In this document: positions 27,267 to 34,663 of the stretch, in pieces
Layout: every line of letters starts with the position of its first letter
How positions within the stretch are numbered: position 1 is the stretch's first letter
From: Pseudomonas putida NBRC 14164
GTDB taxonomy: Bacteria; Pseudomonadota; Gammaproteobacteria; Pseudomonadales; Pseudomonadaceae
Direction: 5' to 3'
DNA length: 64,000 nt
Assembly: GCF_000412675.1 (NCBI RefSeq)
Contig: NC_021505.1
Span: forward strand, 2,226,501 to 2,290,500
Translations under genes and position numbers: made by a program
Notes under the pieces: model-generated
Told to the model about the DNA's origin: nothing
What the model saw: only the letters and a program-made list of their open reading frames with translations
Databases searched by the model: none

Positions 27267-27648
27267 CTTTGATAGCTGGTCTCCATACTTGCGCATAGCT
27301 TTCTTAGTCGCGCCCTTCATTATCGGCCTTGTCGGTATTGCTATGAATGTACAGATCGCGCTGTCAACGGATTTTGATATTGCTCTTTCAGCGATTACCA
27401 GCAATCCCTACCTCGAACAGATGAAGCCCGTGTGGGGCGGAGGGAATCTGAGGTCTCGATGTCTACTGATGAGCACGGTCAGCGCGTTGGTTACATTTCC
27501 TTGGCTTCATTTGCGCTTGGGATGGTTGGAGGAGGCGGAACTTGAAAGGTTTCCGCCCAAGTTGAGGCGAAAATTAGGAGCAGCTCTTTGGCTGATCCTG
27601 ATCTCATCAGTCTGGGGGGTGGTGGGGTATTTCATTATAAAGAAATGA
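27259..27648 (+). CDS. Small polytopic membrane protein, probable immunity protein
   Basis: A 129-residue protein with about three transmembrane segments (IAFLVAPFIIGLVGIAMNVQ, LMSTVSALVTFPWLHLRLGW, ALWLILISSVWGVVGYFIIK). It starts inside the end of the PAAR gene (ATG 27259, stop of the effector at 27264-27266), so translation is coupled. Immunity proteins against pore-forming effectors are usually inner-membrane proteins encoded immediately downstream, which is the basis for the call. It is followed by a strong terminator. Confidence 0.6.
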   Translation: MIDFDSWSPYLRIAFLVAPFIIGLVGIAMNVQIALSTDFDIALSAITSNPYLEQMKPVWGGGNLRSRCLLMSTVSALVTFPWLHLRLGWLEEAELERFPPKLRRKLGAALWLILISSVWGVVGYFIIKK

Positions 27649-27669
27649 TCTCCGCCCAGATTCGTAACT

Positions 27670-28725
27670 TCAGACCCGCATCTGCGGGTCTTCCTTTTTA
27701 TTGCTAAATTCACCATCGGCATTCGCAGGCTGTTTGGGTTGTATCTCCGCCTTCTCCCCCCGCGTCTTCACCAACGAAACCACCACCCCACCCAGCAGCA
27801 ACCCGAACGTTACCCCCAACGACAGCAGCGCCGGTACCTTGCCCACCATGCCGTGATAGAAAATCTTGCAACCAATGAAGATAAGTACCAGCGCCAACGC
27901 ATACTTGAGGTAAACAAACCGGTGCATCAACGCCGACAGCGCGAAGTACAACGAACGCAGCCCAAGAATGGCAAAGATGTTCGAGGTGTAGACAATGAAC
28001 GGGTCCTGGGTAATGGCGAAAATCGCCGGCACGCTGTCGACGGCAAACACCAGGTCGGCCAGTTCGATCAGCACCAGTGCCAGGAACAACGGGGTGGCGT
28101 AACGCAGGGCCTTGCTGTGCCCGGGCGGGGTCTGGCGCACGAAGAAGTGCGAACCGTGGATCTGGTCGGTGACCCGCATGTGCCGGCGCACGAACTTGAG
28201 TATCGGGTTGTTGGCCAGGTCAGGGTGGCTGTCTTCCTTCGAAAGCGCCATCTTCACCCCGGTAAACAACAGGAAGGCACCGAAGATATACAGCACCCAG
28301 GCAAAGTTTTGCACCAACGCGGCGCCCACGCCAATCATGATCGCCCGCAGGAACACCACCCCCAGGATGCCCCAGAACAGCACGCGATGCTGGTAGCGTC
28401 GGGGGATGGCAAAGTAGCTGAAGATCATCGCCATGACGAACACGTTGTCCATCGACAGCGATTGCTCGACCAGGAAACCTGTATAGAACTCCAGCGCCGA
28501 CTGGGCGCCCAGCTGGTACCAGACCCCGGCGCCGAACAACACGCCAACGCTGAAGTACCCCGAGTACAGCAGCAGGCTTTCGCGCATCTCGATTTCCCGG
28601 TCGTGGCGGTGCAGCACGCCCAGGTCGAGCACCAGCAAACCGATGACAATGGCCATGAACACCAGCCACAACCAGGCGCTGGTACCGAGTACAGGGGTGG
28701 TGAGGAATGCTTGCAGAGCTGTCAT
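27670..28725 (-). CDS. TerC/Alx-family membrane protein
   Basis: A 351-residue inner-membrane protein with about nine transmembrane helices, of the TerC family that handles manganese or related metal stress (Alx in E. coli). The start at 28725 follows AAGGAGG. Hallmarks are two acidic intramembrane motifs, FLVEQSLSMDNVFVMAMIFS and ALVLIELADLVFAVDSVPAI. The C-terminal tail is polar and overlaps the terminator of the convergent operon. The leader contains a 7-base segment exactly complementary to the ribosome-binding site, described separately. Confidence 0.92.
   Translation of the reverse strand: MTALQAFLTTPVLGTSAWLWLVFMAIVIGLLVLDLGVLHRHDREIEMRESLLLYSGYFSVGVLFGAGVWYQLGAQSALEFYTGFLVEQSLSMDNVFVMAMIFSYFAIPRRYQHRVLFWGILGVVFLRAIMIGVGAALVQNFAWVLYIFGAFLLFTGVKMALSKEDSHPDLANNPILKFVRRHMRVTDQIHGSHFFVRQTPPGHSKALRYATPLFLALVLIELADLVFAVDSVPAIFAITQDPFIVYTSNIFAILGLRSLYFALSALMHRFVYLKYALALVLIFIGCKIFYHGMVGKVPALLSLGVTFGLLLGGVVVSLVKTRGEKAEIQPKQPANADGEFSNKKEDPQMRV
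27672..27700 (+). terminator. Rho-independent terminator of the PAAR/immunity operon
   Basis: A perfect 9-base stem AGACCCGCA/TGCGGGTCT (27672-27680 and 27683-27691) with a 2-base loop is followed by TCCTTTTTATT on the plus strand. It lies inside the last codons of the convergent TerC gene, so the two transcription units overlap at their ends. Confidence 0.85.
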
Positions 28726-28860
28726 GAGCCCCTCCTTGAATGTCGACGTTGCATGGCAACAGTGATCCGACATGGCGGCTTGGCAGCCGTCAGAGGGGCC
28801 CGGTATCACATGAATTTGAGCCTAGACCCGATTGCAGGAGATACCGAATGGGGAGCTGTT
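28726..28860 (-). promoter_or_regulatory. Structured leader of the TerC-family gene, possible translational switch
   Basis: On the coding strand, GCCCCTC (28799-28793) is the exact complement of GAGGGGC (28734-28728), which contains the ribosome-binding site. The same region carries a 7-base inverted repeat CGGTATC/GATACCG (28846-28840 and 28807-28801) lying just upstream of the anti-ribosome-site segment. Small hairpins lie between. The layout would allow alternative pairing, but no known riboswitch consensus is recognised. The transcription start is unknown. Confidence 0.35.
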
Positions 28861-28891
28861 ACATTTCTTTGCCGGAGCCCACTGCATCAAT

Positions 28892-30199
28892 TCAATACAC
28901 CCACACCTCGACCCGCCGATTGCGCAGTCGCCCTTGCTCCAGCTCATTGCCGGCCACCGGCAGTTCATCGCCCATACCCGTCACTTCCAGCAACTCCACG
29001 CCATCGCGCGCCAGCTCGCGGCGTACCGCCTGGGCCCGAAGGCGCGAGAGCAGGGCGGCGCGGCCAGGCGTTTCCTTGGGGTCGCCAAACCCTACCAGCA
29101 CCGCTTTGCTCTGCAGCTTGCCAGCCTGGCGCAGGTACTCGGCCACCCGCTGCACGTCGCGCAGGGCCTTGTTGTCGAGGCTGGCGCTGCCTTCCTGGAA
29201 ACGGAAGTTCACGCTCAGCCGTTGCGCGCGCTGAGCCAGGGTGCGGTAGCGCGGCGGCATGTCGGCCAGGGGCGCTACTGCCAGGGCCTTGATCTGCTGC
29301 GAAACAAAGCCCTGCTGGGCGACGATCGCCTGGCCGGCCGGGCTCTGGGCAAAGTCGGCCAGGGCCCTGGCCTGTGGCTTGGGGTTGGCCGGCAGGTAGA
29401 AGTACAGGCGCCGTGACAGCGGGTAATCTTCACTGGCTACCAGCGCGCGCTCCGGCAGCATGGCCGGTGCGTCGCCTTCGGCTACCGCCAGCACCTTGGC
29501 CCCGTGTACCGCAGCCAGGCTGCTGAAGCCGATGGCCTGGCGGTCGGTGGCCACCTGCGCGGCCAGCTCGTCACTGGACTCGAAACGCCGGGCCTTGGTC
29601 GATAGCTCGTTGTGCTGGGGCTCCAGCACCAGCGCCTTGAACGTCTCGAAGGTGCCGGAGCGGTCGTCACGGGCGTACAGGTGGATGGCGCCGCCAGCAA
29701 TACCCAATTGCTCCCAGCGTTGGATCAGCCCGGAGAAAATCTGCGCCAGTTGCTGAGTGCTGAGTTGCGGCATCGGGTTGTCGGGGTGGACGATAACCGC
29801 AACGCCATCCAGGCCGATGACTTGCTCGGCAGCGGCTGCGCGCAGGTCGCCCAAGGCCCGCAGCTGGCGTACTTCGCTGTCGTTGATCGGCCGCGAGGCG
29901 GCTGCCAGGTCGGCCTCGCCCCGGCCCAGGGCGATGAAGCCGGTGCTGGATCCGTGGGCAGCGATGTCGATGCGCACGGGTTGGCCATGTGCATCGCGTG
30001 CGGTGATCACGGTCTCGTTGGCCCGCTTGCCGGGTTGCTGCTCGATGGCGGTGGCTTGCTGCGCGTGCAATTGCCCCTTCACCAGCGCTGGCAGCAAGGC
30101 CGCGCCGATGGTGTTGGAGCCTTGCGCACGCATGTGCATGGGCTCGGCCAAGGTCGCAAACGGGATCAGGGTGAGCAGCAATACAAGCAGGCGGGGCAT
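28892..30199 (-). CDS. PstS-like substrate-binding protein fused to an OmpA domain
   Basis: A 435-residue exported protein. A signal peptide (MPRLLVLLLTLIPFATLAEP) is followed by a phosphate-binding-protein-like domain (about residues 25-290: MRAQGSNTIGAALLPALVKG, AAHGSSTGFIALGRGEADLA, ARDDRSGTFETFKALVL). The C-terminal OmpA-like domain (about 330-435) has LSVNFRFQEGSASLDNKALR and ends LRNRRVEVWVY, the peptidoglycan-binding signature. The fusion suggests a ligand-binding protein tethered to the cell wall. The gene is monocistronic, with REP repeats upstream. Confidence 0.85.
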   Translation of the reverse strand: MPRLLVLLLTLIPFATLAEPMHMRAQGSNTIGAALLPALVKGQLHAQQATAIEQQPGKRANETVITARDAHGQPVRIDIAAHGSSTGFIALGRGEADLAAASRPINDSEVRQLRALGDLRAAAAEQVIGLDGVAVIVHPDNPMPQLSTQQLAQIFSGLIQRWEQLGIAGGAIHLYARDDRSGTFETFKALVLEPQHNELSTKARRFESSDELAAQVATDRQAIGFSSLAAVHGAKVLAVAEGDAPAMLPERALVASEDYPLSRRLYFYLPANPKPQARALADFAQSPAGQAIVAQQGFVSQQIKALAVAPLADMPPRYRTLAQRAQRLSVNFRFQEGSASLDNKALRDVQRVAEYLRQAGKLQSKAVLVGFGDPKETPGRAALLSRLRAQAVRRELARDGVELLEVTGMGDELPVAGNELEQGRLRNRRVEVWVY

Positions 30200-30291
30200 G
30201 CCGGGTGGCCCTGTGGCATAGAGTTGGCCGGCAGATTACGACAGTGGCGTGATGATAATGTGACAGAGCGTAGGGGAGGGCTCTGCCCTCC

Positions 30292-30377
30292 ATTCGCGAC
30301 ACAAGGCCGCTCCCACAGACGACCGCGATTCCTTGTGGGAGCGGCCTTGCGTCGCGATAGGGCCGCAAAGCGGCCCC
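30292..30377. repeat. Inverted pair of REP-like repeats
   Basis: TTCGCGACACAAGGCCGCTC and the inverse GAGCGGCCTTGCGTCGCGAT face each other in the gap between the PstS-OmpA gene and the end of the ABC operon. Confidence 0.75.
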
Positions 30378-30384
30378 GGTTATC

Positions 30385-31533
30385 TCAATGCGCCCCGGCA
30401 GACTTGCTCAAATCACTCTCGGCCCACTCGGTATAGATGCACGCATCCGCCACCGCCCAGCGCACCTTCACGGTGTCGCCCGGCTGCATCGGCATGCCTG
30501 CGGCCGAGAGTGCCTTCACCGTCAGCTCGGTACCGCCTGCAGTCACCACATGGCAGGTCTGGCTTTCACCCAGGAACAGCACTTCGCCAACCTTGGCACT
30601 GACCTCGTTCCAGCCCGCCGGCAGCGGCTCGCGCGCAGCCTGTTCGGCGGTCAGGGCCAGGGCTTTTTCCGGGCGCACCATGATCAGTGCATCCTGCGAG
30701 GGGGACAGGCCTGGGGTCAGGCGAATGGCCACTGGCTGGCCCTCGAAGCTCCCGGCGCCATTGCTGCTGGCCTTGATACGCAGGAAGTTGGAGTTGCCCA
30801 GGAACGAAGCGACAAAGGCATTCGGTGGGTTCTGGTACAGGTCGTAACCGGTGCCCAGGCCGACGATCTTGCCGTGGCTGAAGATGGCGATGCGCTGCGA
30901 CAGGCGCATGGCTTCTTCCTGGTCATGGGTGACGTAGACAATGGTGATACCCAGCCGGCGGTGCAGTTGGCGCAGTTCGTCCTGCAGGTCTTCGCGCAGT
31001 TTCTTGTCCAGCGCGCCGAGCGGCTCGTCCATCAGCAGGATGCGTGGCTCGTACACCAGTGCCCGGGCAATCGCCACGCGCTGCTGTTGCCCGCCAGACA
31101 TCTGCGACGGCTTGCGGTGGGCGAACTGCTCCAGCTGTACCAGCTTGAGCATGGCGTCGACCCGCTTTTTGGTCTCGCTGGCGCTCAGCTTGCGGATGGC
31201 CAGCGGGAAGGCGATGTTGTCGCGCACGTTCAGGTGTGGGAACAGCGAATAACGCTGGAACACCATGCCGATGTCACGCTTGTGCGGCGGTACATTCACC
31301 AGCGACTGGCCGTCTACCAGGATCTCGCCGCTGCTGGGGGTTTCGAAGCCGGCCAGCATCGACAGGGTGGTGGATTTGCCCGAGCCGCTGGAACCGAGGA
31401 ACGTCAGGAACTCGCCGTCCTGGATTTCCAGGTCGAGGTTGTCCACGGCGGTGAAGTCGCCGTAGTGCTTGTTCAGGCCGCGCAGGCTGACCAGGGTCTT
31501 GCCTGGCGCGTTGTCTTTGATCACTGCACTCAT
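30385..31533 (-). CDS. ABC transporter ATP-binding protein, polyamine (PotA) type
   Basis: A 382-residue ATPase starting at ATG 31533. Walker A is FLGSSGSGKSTTLSMLAGFE, with the Q-loop at FQRYSLFPHL, the signature MSGGQQQRVAIARAL, Walker B ILLMDEPLGALD and the switch histidine in VTHDQEEAM. A C-terminal TOBE-type domain (about 280-380) is typical of PotA/FbpC-like importers. It is the last gene of a four-gene operon (binding protein, two permeases, ATPase). Polyamine or a related cation is the likely cargo by family; the true substrate is not proven. Confidence 0.92.
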   Translation of the reverse strand: MSAVIKDNAPGKTLVSLRGLNKHYGDFTAVDNLDLEIQDGEFLTFLGSSGSGKSTTLSMLAGFETPSSGEILVDGQSLVNVPPHKRDIGMVFQRYSLFPHLNVRDNIAFPLAIRKLSASETKKRVDAMLKLVQLEQFAHRKPSQMSGGQQQRVAIARALVYEPRILLMDEPLGALDKKLREDLQDELRQLHRRLGITIVYVTHDQEEAMRLSQRIAIFSHGKIVGLGTGYDLYQNPPNAFVASFLGNSNFLRIKASSNGAGSFEGQPVAIRLTPGLSPSQDALIMVRPEKALALTAEQAAREPLPAGWNEVSAKVGEVLFLGESQTCHVVTAGGTELTVKALSAAGMPMQPGDTVKVRWAVADACIYTEWAESDLSKSAGAH

Positions 31534-31552
31534 TGTTGTTTTCTCCGCGCGC

Positions 31553-32362
31553 TCAGGCGTTTGTTTCGGTGCGCCGGCGCAAGGCGGCGGCAATGAACAT
31601 GACAAGCAGCGACAGGCCGATCAGCAGGGTCGAGGCCACGGCGATGACCGGGCTCAGGTCCTGGCGCAGGGTGGTCCACATCTTCACCGGCAGGGTCTGC
31701 AGGTCGGGGCTGGCCATCATCACGCTCAGCACCACCTCATCCCACGACACCAGGAAGGCGAACAGGCCGCCGGCGATCATCCCCGGGCGAATGGCCGGGA
31801 AGGTGACCTTGAAAATCGCCTGCAGGCGCGAGGCACCGCAGATCACTGCGGCATCCTCGATCGACTGGTCGAACAGCTTCAGCGAGTTGATGATCGAGAT
31901 GATGGTGAAGGGCAGGGCGACGATCACGTGGCTGACCACGAAGGCGAACAGCGTGCCGGTGTAGCCGAGCTTGAGAAACAGTGCGTACACCGCCACGGCG
32001 ATGATCACCAGCGGCACGATCATCGGCATGGTGAACAGCCCGTACAGCAGCTCGCGGCCGGGGAAGCGGCCACGCACCAGGGCGAAGGCGCTGGGCAGGC
32101 CCAGCAGCACGGCGGCGACGGTGGTCAGCACGGCCACTTTCAGGCTGGCCAGTGCGGCGTCCATCCACTCTGGGTTGGAGAAGAACTGGCCGTACCACTT
32201 GAAGGTCCAGCCCGGGGGCGGAAACACCAGCCACTGGGACGAGCCGAACGACAGCAACACGATGAACACCACCGGCAGCAACAGGAAGGCCGCAATGACC
32301 CCGGTGGTCAGGTACAGGCCCGTACGCAGCGGGCGGCCCATGGCATTGGGAGACAGGAGCAT
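31553..32362 (-). CDS. ABC transporter permease, PotC type
   Basis: A 269-residue inner-membrane permease with about six helices. The EAA loop that contacts the ATPase is visible as EDAAVICGASRLQAIFKVTF (about residues 168-187). The first helix is TTGVIAAFLLLPVVFIVLLS. Six bases separate it from the preceding permease gene, and the ATPase gene follows 19 bases later. Confidence 0.92.
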   Translation of the reverse strand: MLLSPNAMGRPLRTGLYLTTGVIAAFLLLPVVFIVLLSFGSSQWLVFPPPGWTFKWYGQFFSNPEWMDAALASLKVAVLTTVAAVLLGLPSAFALVRGRFPGRELLYGLFTMPMIVPLVIIAVAVYALFLKLGYTGTLFAFVVSHVIVALPFTIISIINSLKLFDQSIEDAAVICGASRLQAIFKVTFPAIRPGMIAGGLFAFLVSWDEVVLSVMMASPDLQTLPVKMWTTLRQDLSPVIAVASTLLIGLSLLVMFIAAALRRRTETNA

Positions 32363-32368
32363 GGCGGT

Positions 32369-33286
32369 TTACCTCGCGTTGCCAACCGGGGATTCCGGCT
32401 GCAGCTTCAGGTACAGGTAGAAGAGCACCAGGGTGATCGCCACCAGCAGTGCGGCGGCGGCGCTGGCCAGGCCCCAGTTGAGGAACGACTGCACCTGCTG
32501 GATGATGAATTCGGGCAGCATCATGTTCTGTGCCCCGCCCAGCAGTGCCGGGGTGACGTAGTAACCGAGCGACATCACGAACACCATCAGCGCGCCGGAG
32601 AACAGCCCCGAACGGCACAGTGGCAGGAACACCTTCCAGAAGTTGGTCCACGGGCTGGCGCCGCAGATGGAGCCGGCCTGCAGCACCATCGGGTCGATGG
32701 CGTGCATGGTGGCCTGCAGCGGCAGCACGATGAACGGGATCATGATGTAGCTCATGCCGATTACCACGCCGGTGAGGTTGTGCACCATTTCCAGCGGGGT
32801 ATCGATGATACCCATGGCCATCAACGCCTTGTTGATCACACCCGAGCTTTGCAGCAACACCAGCCACGAGTAGGTGCGCGCGAGCAGGCTGGTCCACATC
32901 GACAGCAGCACGATGTTCAGCAGCCAGCGGCCCCAGCCCTTGGGCACCAGGGTGATCGCCCAGGCCAGCGGGAAGCCCAGCAGCACGCTGATCAGGGTGA
33001 CCACACCGGCCACCGAGAAGGTGTTGAACAGCACCCGTGCGTAGGCCGAGTTGGCGAACAGCTGCTCGTAGTTGCCCAGCCCCGGCGTTGGCTCCAGCAC
33101 CCCGCGCAGCAACAGGCCGACCAGTGGGGCGAAGAAGAACAGGCCAAGGAACAGCAGGGCCGGCAGCAGGTTGCGGCTGCCCTTCCAGCGCTGGCTCAGG
33201 CTGGCGCGGCGAGGGGCCGTTCCGGGGGCGCCGGTGCCCGTGGGGGCACCTTGCGCGTTATGCAGGGCGTTGATGGCGACTTTCAT
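32369..33286 (-). CDS. ABC transporter permease, PotB type
   Basis: A 305-residue permease. The start at 33286 overlaps the stop of the binding-protein gene by 4 bases (ATGA), so translation is coupled. About six helices are present, with the EAA-type loop LQAGSICGASPWTNFWKVFL. The N terminus has a longer cytosolic stretch than usual before the first helix LLPALLFLGLFFFAPLVGLL. Confidence 0.92.
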   Translation of the reverse strand: MKVAINALHNAQGAPTGTGAPGTAPRRASLSQRWKGSRNLLPALLFLGLFFFAPLVGLLLRGVLEPTPGLGNYEQLFANSAYARVLFNTFSVAGVVTLISVLLGFPLAWAITLVPKGWGRWLLNIVLLSMWTSLLARTYSWLVLLQSSGVINKALMAMGIIDTPLEMVHNLTGVVIGMSYIMIPFIVLPLQATMHAIDPMVLQAGSICGASPWTNFWKVFLPLCRSGLFSGALMVFVMSLGYYVTPALLGGAQNMMLPEFIIQQVQSFLNWGLASAAAALLVAITLVLFYLYLKLQPESPVGNAR

Positions 33287-34308
33287 TTGACCAACCACTC
33301 ATTCCAGCGGGCCGCGATGGCCTGACCGTTCTTGGCCCAGTAGGCGAAGTCGAGGGTGACCTGGTCCTGGGCGTAGGCAGTTGGCAGGTTGGGCGCAAGG
33401 TCCTTGTCCAGCTTGGCCACGCTGTCGACGTTGACCGGGGCGTAGGCGGTCTTGTTGGCGAACTCGGCCTGGCCTTCGGCGCTGCTGGCGTTGGCCAGAA
33501 ACTTCATGGCCGCGTCCTTGTTCTTTGCGCCTTTGGGGATGACCAGGAAGTCGGCCATGACCAGGTTCTGTTTCCAGCTCACACCCACCGGTGCACCGTC
33601 TTGCTGCAGGGCATAGACACGGCCGTTCCAGAACTGGCCAAGCGAGGCTTCACCCGAGGCCAGCAGCTGCTGCGACTGGGCGCCACCGCCCCACCAGACG
33701 ATATCTTGCTTGATGGTGTCGAGTTTCTTGAAGGCGCGGTCCAGGTCCAGCGGGTACAGCTTGTCCGGCGCTACGCCGTCGGCCAGCAGGGCCAGTTCCA
33801 GCACGCCCGGGCTGGGCCATTTGTACAGGGCGCGTTTGCCCGGGTAGGTCTTGGTGTCGAACAGTGCAGTCCAGTCCACCGGCTTGTTGGCACCGAGCTT
33901 GCCTTCGTTGTAGCCCAGTACGAAGGAGAAGAAGAACGAGCCGACGCCATGGTCGGAGACGAAGCGCGGGTCGATCTTGTCGCGCTTGATCTGGGTGAAG
34001 TCGAGGGGTTCCAGCAGGCCTTCGCTGGCGGCGCGCAGGGCAAAGTCGGCTTCGACATCGACCACGTCCCATTGCACGTTGCCGCTTTCGACCATGGCCT
34101 TGAGCTTGCCGTAGTCGGTGGGGCCGTCCTGCACGACCTTGATGTCGGTGGATTTGGTGAAGGGTACGGCCCACGCTTCTTTCTGGGCGTCCTGGGTGGT
34201 ACCGCCCCAGCTGACGAAGTTCAGGCTGTCAGCGGCCTGGGCGGCCTGACATGCTAGGGTCAGCAGGCTGGCGGACAGCACTGCGGTTACACGTTTGCTC
34301 AACAGCAT
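33283..34308 (-). CDS. ABC transporter substrate-binding protein, spermidine/putrescine (PotD) type
   Basis: A 341-residue periplasmic binding protein, first gene of the operon. The signal peptide is MLLSKRVTAVLSASLLTLAC (cleavage near AQAAD). The mature protein begins SLNFVSWGGTTQDAQKEAWA, typical of the PotD/PotF-like family, with GVGSFFFSFVLGYNEGKLG in the ligand-cleft region. The GGT opening is also seen in binding proteins for non-polyamine cationic ligands, so the substrate is left open. Confidence 0.9.
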   Translation of the reverse strand: MLLSKRVTAVLSASLLTLACQAAQAADSLNFVSWGGTTQDAQKEAWAVPFTKSTDIKVVQDGPTDYGKLKAMVESGNVQWDVVDVEADFALRAASEGLLEPLDFTQIKRDKIDPRFVSDHGVGSFFFSFVLGYNEGKLGANKPVDWTALFDTKTYPGKRALYKWPSPGVLELALLADGVAPDKLYPLDLDRAFKKLDTIKQDIVWWGGGAQSQQLLASGEASLGQFWNGRVYALQQDGAPVGVSWKQNLVMADFLVIPKGAKNKDAAMKFLANASSAEGQAEFANKTAYAPVNVDSVAKLDKDLAPNLPTAYAQDQVTLDFAYWAKNGQAIAARWNEWLVK

Positions 34309-34663
34309 GGTTACGCCCTCGTTGCTTTTGTTATTCGAGGCGGGGCTTGTGGTGCGCCCGCCAACAGTGTTCGGGGAGCAGCTAAAACAAAGTGTCTTGG
34401 TGGCCGTTTGTGATTGTAGGTGCCGGCCTGCAGATTCAAGGTCTACGGGATACCATATTATGGTATTCCAAACTTTTGGCAAGAGGTATGAGGCGACCGG
34501 CCATCACCCGGCCTTTACCAACCGCCGCAACCCTTTGTAGGAGCGGCCTTGTGCCGCGAAAGGGCCGCACAGCGGCCCCAGGGGTTCAGCGTCGACACAC
34601 ACATTGACGGGGCCGCTATGCGGCCCTTTCGCGGCACAAGGCCGCTCCTACAAGGGGACTGTG
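34309..34663. promoter_or_regulatory. Promoter region with GntR-type palindromes and a REP pair
   Basis: This 355-base gap holds no gene. Near the ABC operon lies an 8-base inverted repeat ATACCATA-T-TATGGTAT (34450-34466). Within it and just beside it, CGGGATACCA (34446-34455) and TGGTATTCCA (34461-34470) each resemble TGGTATACCA, a typical FadR/GntR-family operator that occurs perfectly at 35818-35827. An inverted REP-like pair fills 34536-34652. Confidence 0.5.
34536..34652. repeat. Inverted pair of REP-like repeats
   Basis: TGTAGGAGCGGCCTTGTGCC and the inverse GGCACAAGGCCGCTCCTACA enclose two further complementary stretches (GGGCCGCACAGCGGCCCC and GGGGCCGCTATGCGGCCC). The arms of more than 40 bases are nearly self-complementary. 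It sits immediately after the RibB-type gene. Confidence 0.8.

Noticed and set aside
28726..28860. yybP-ykoY manganese riboswitch before the TerC-family gene
   Set aside because: The conserved GGGGAGUAG-type loop and its partner are not found; only a generic anti-ribosome-site pairing is visible, reported as a separate finding.
31469..33325. Long plus-strand frame (about 618 codons) across the ABC permease genes, and a similar one at 41129-42925 opposite soxA
   Set aside because: The products are repetitive Gln/His/Gly/Arg-rich sequences typical of antisense reading in GC-rich genes; the opposite strands encode clear family members.
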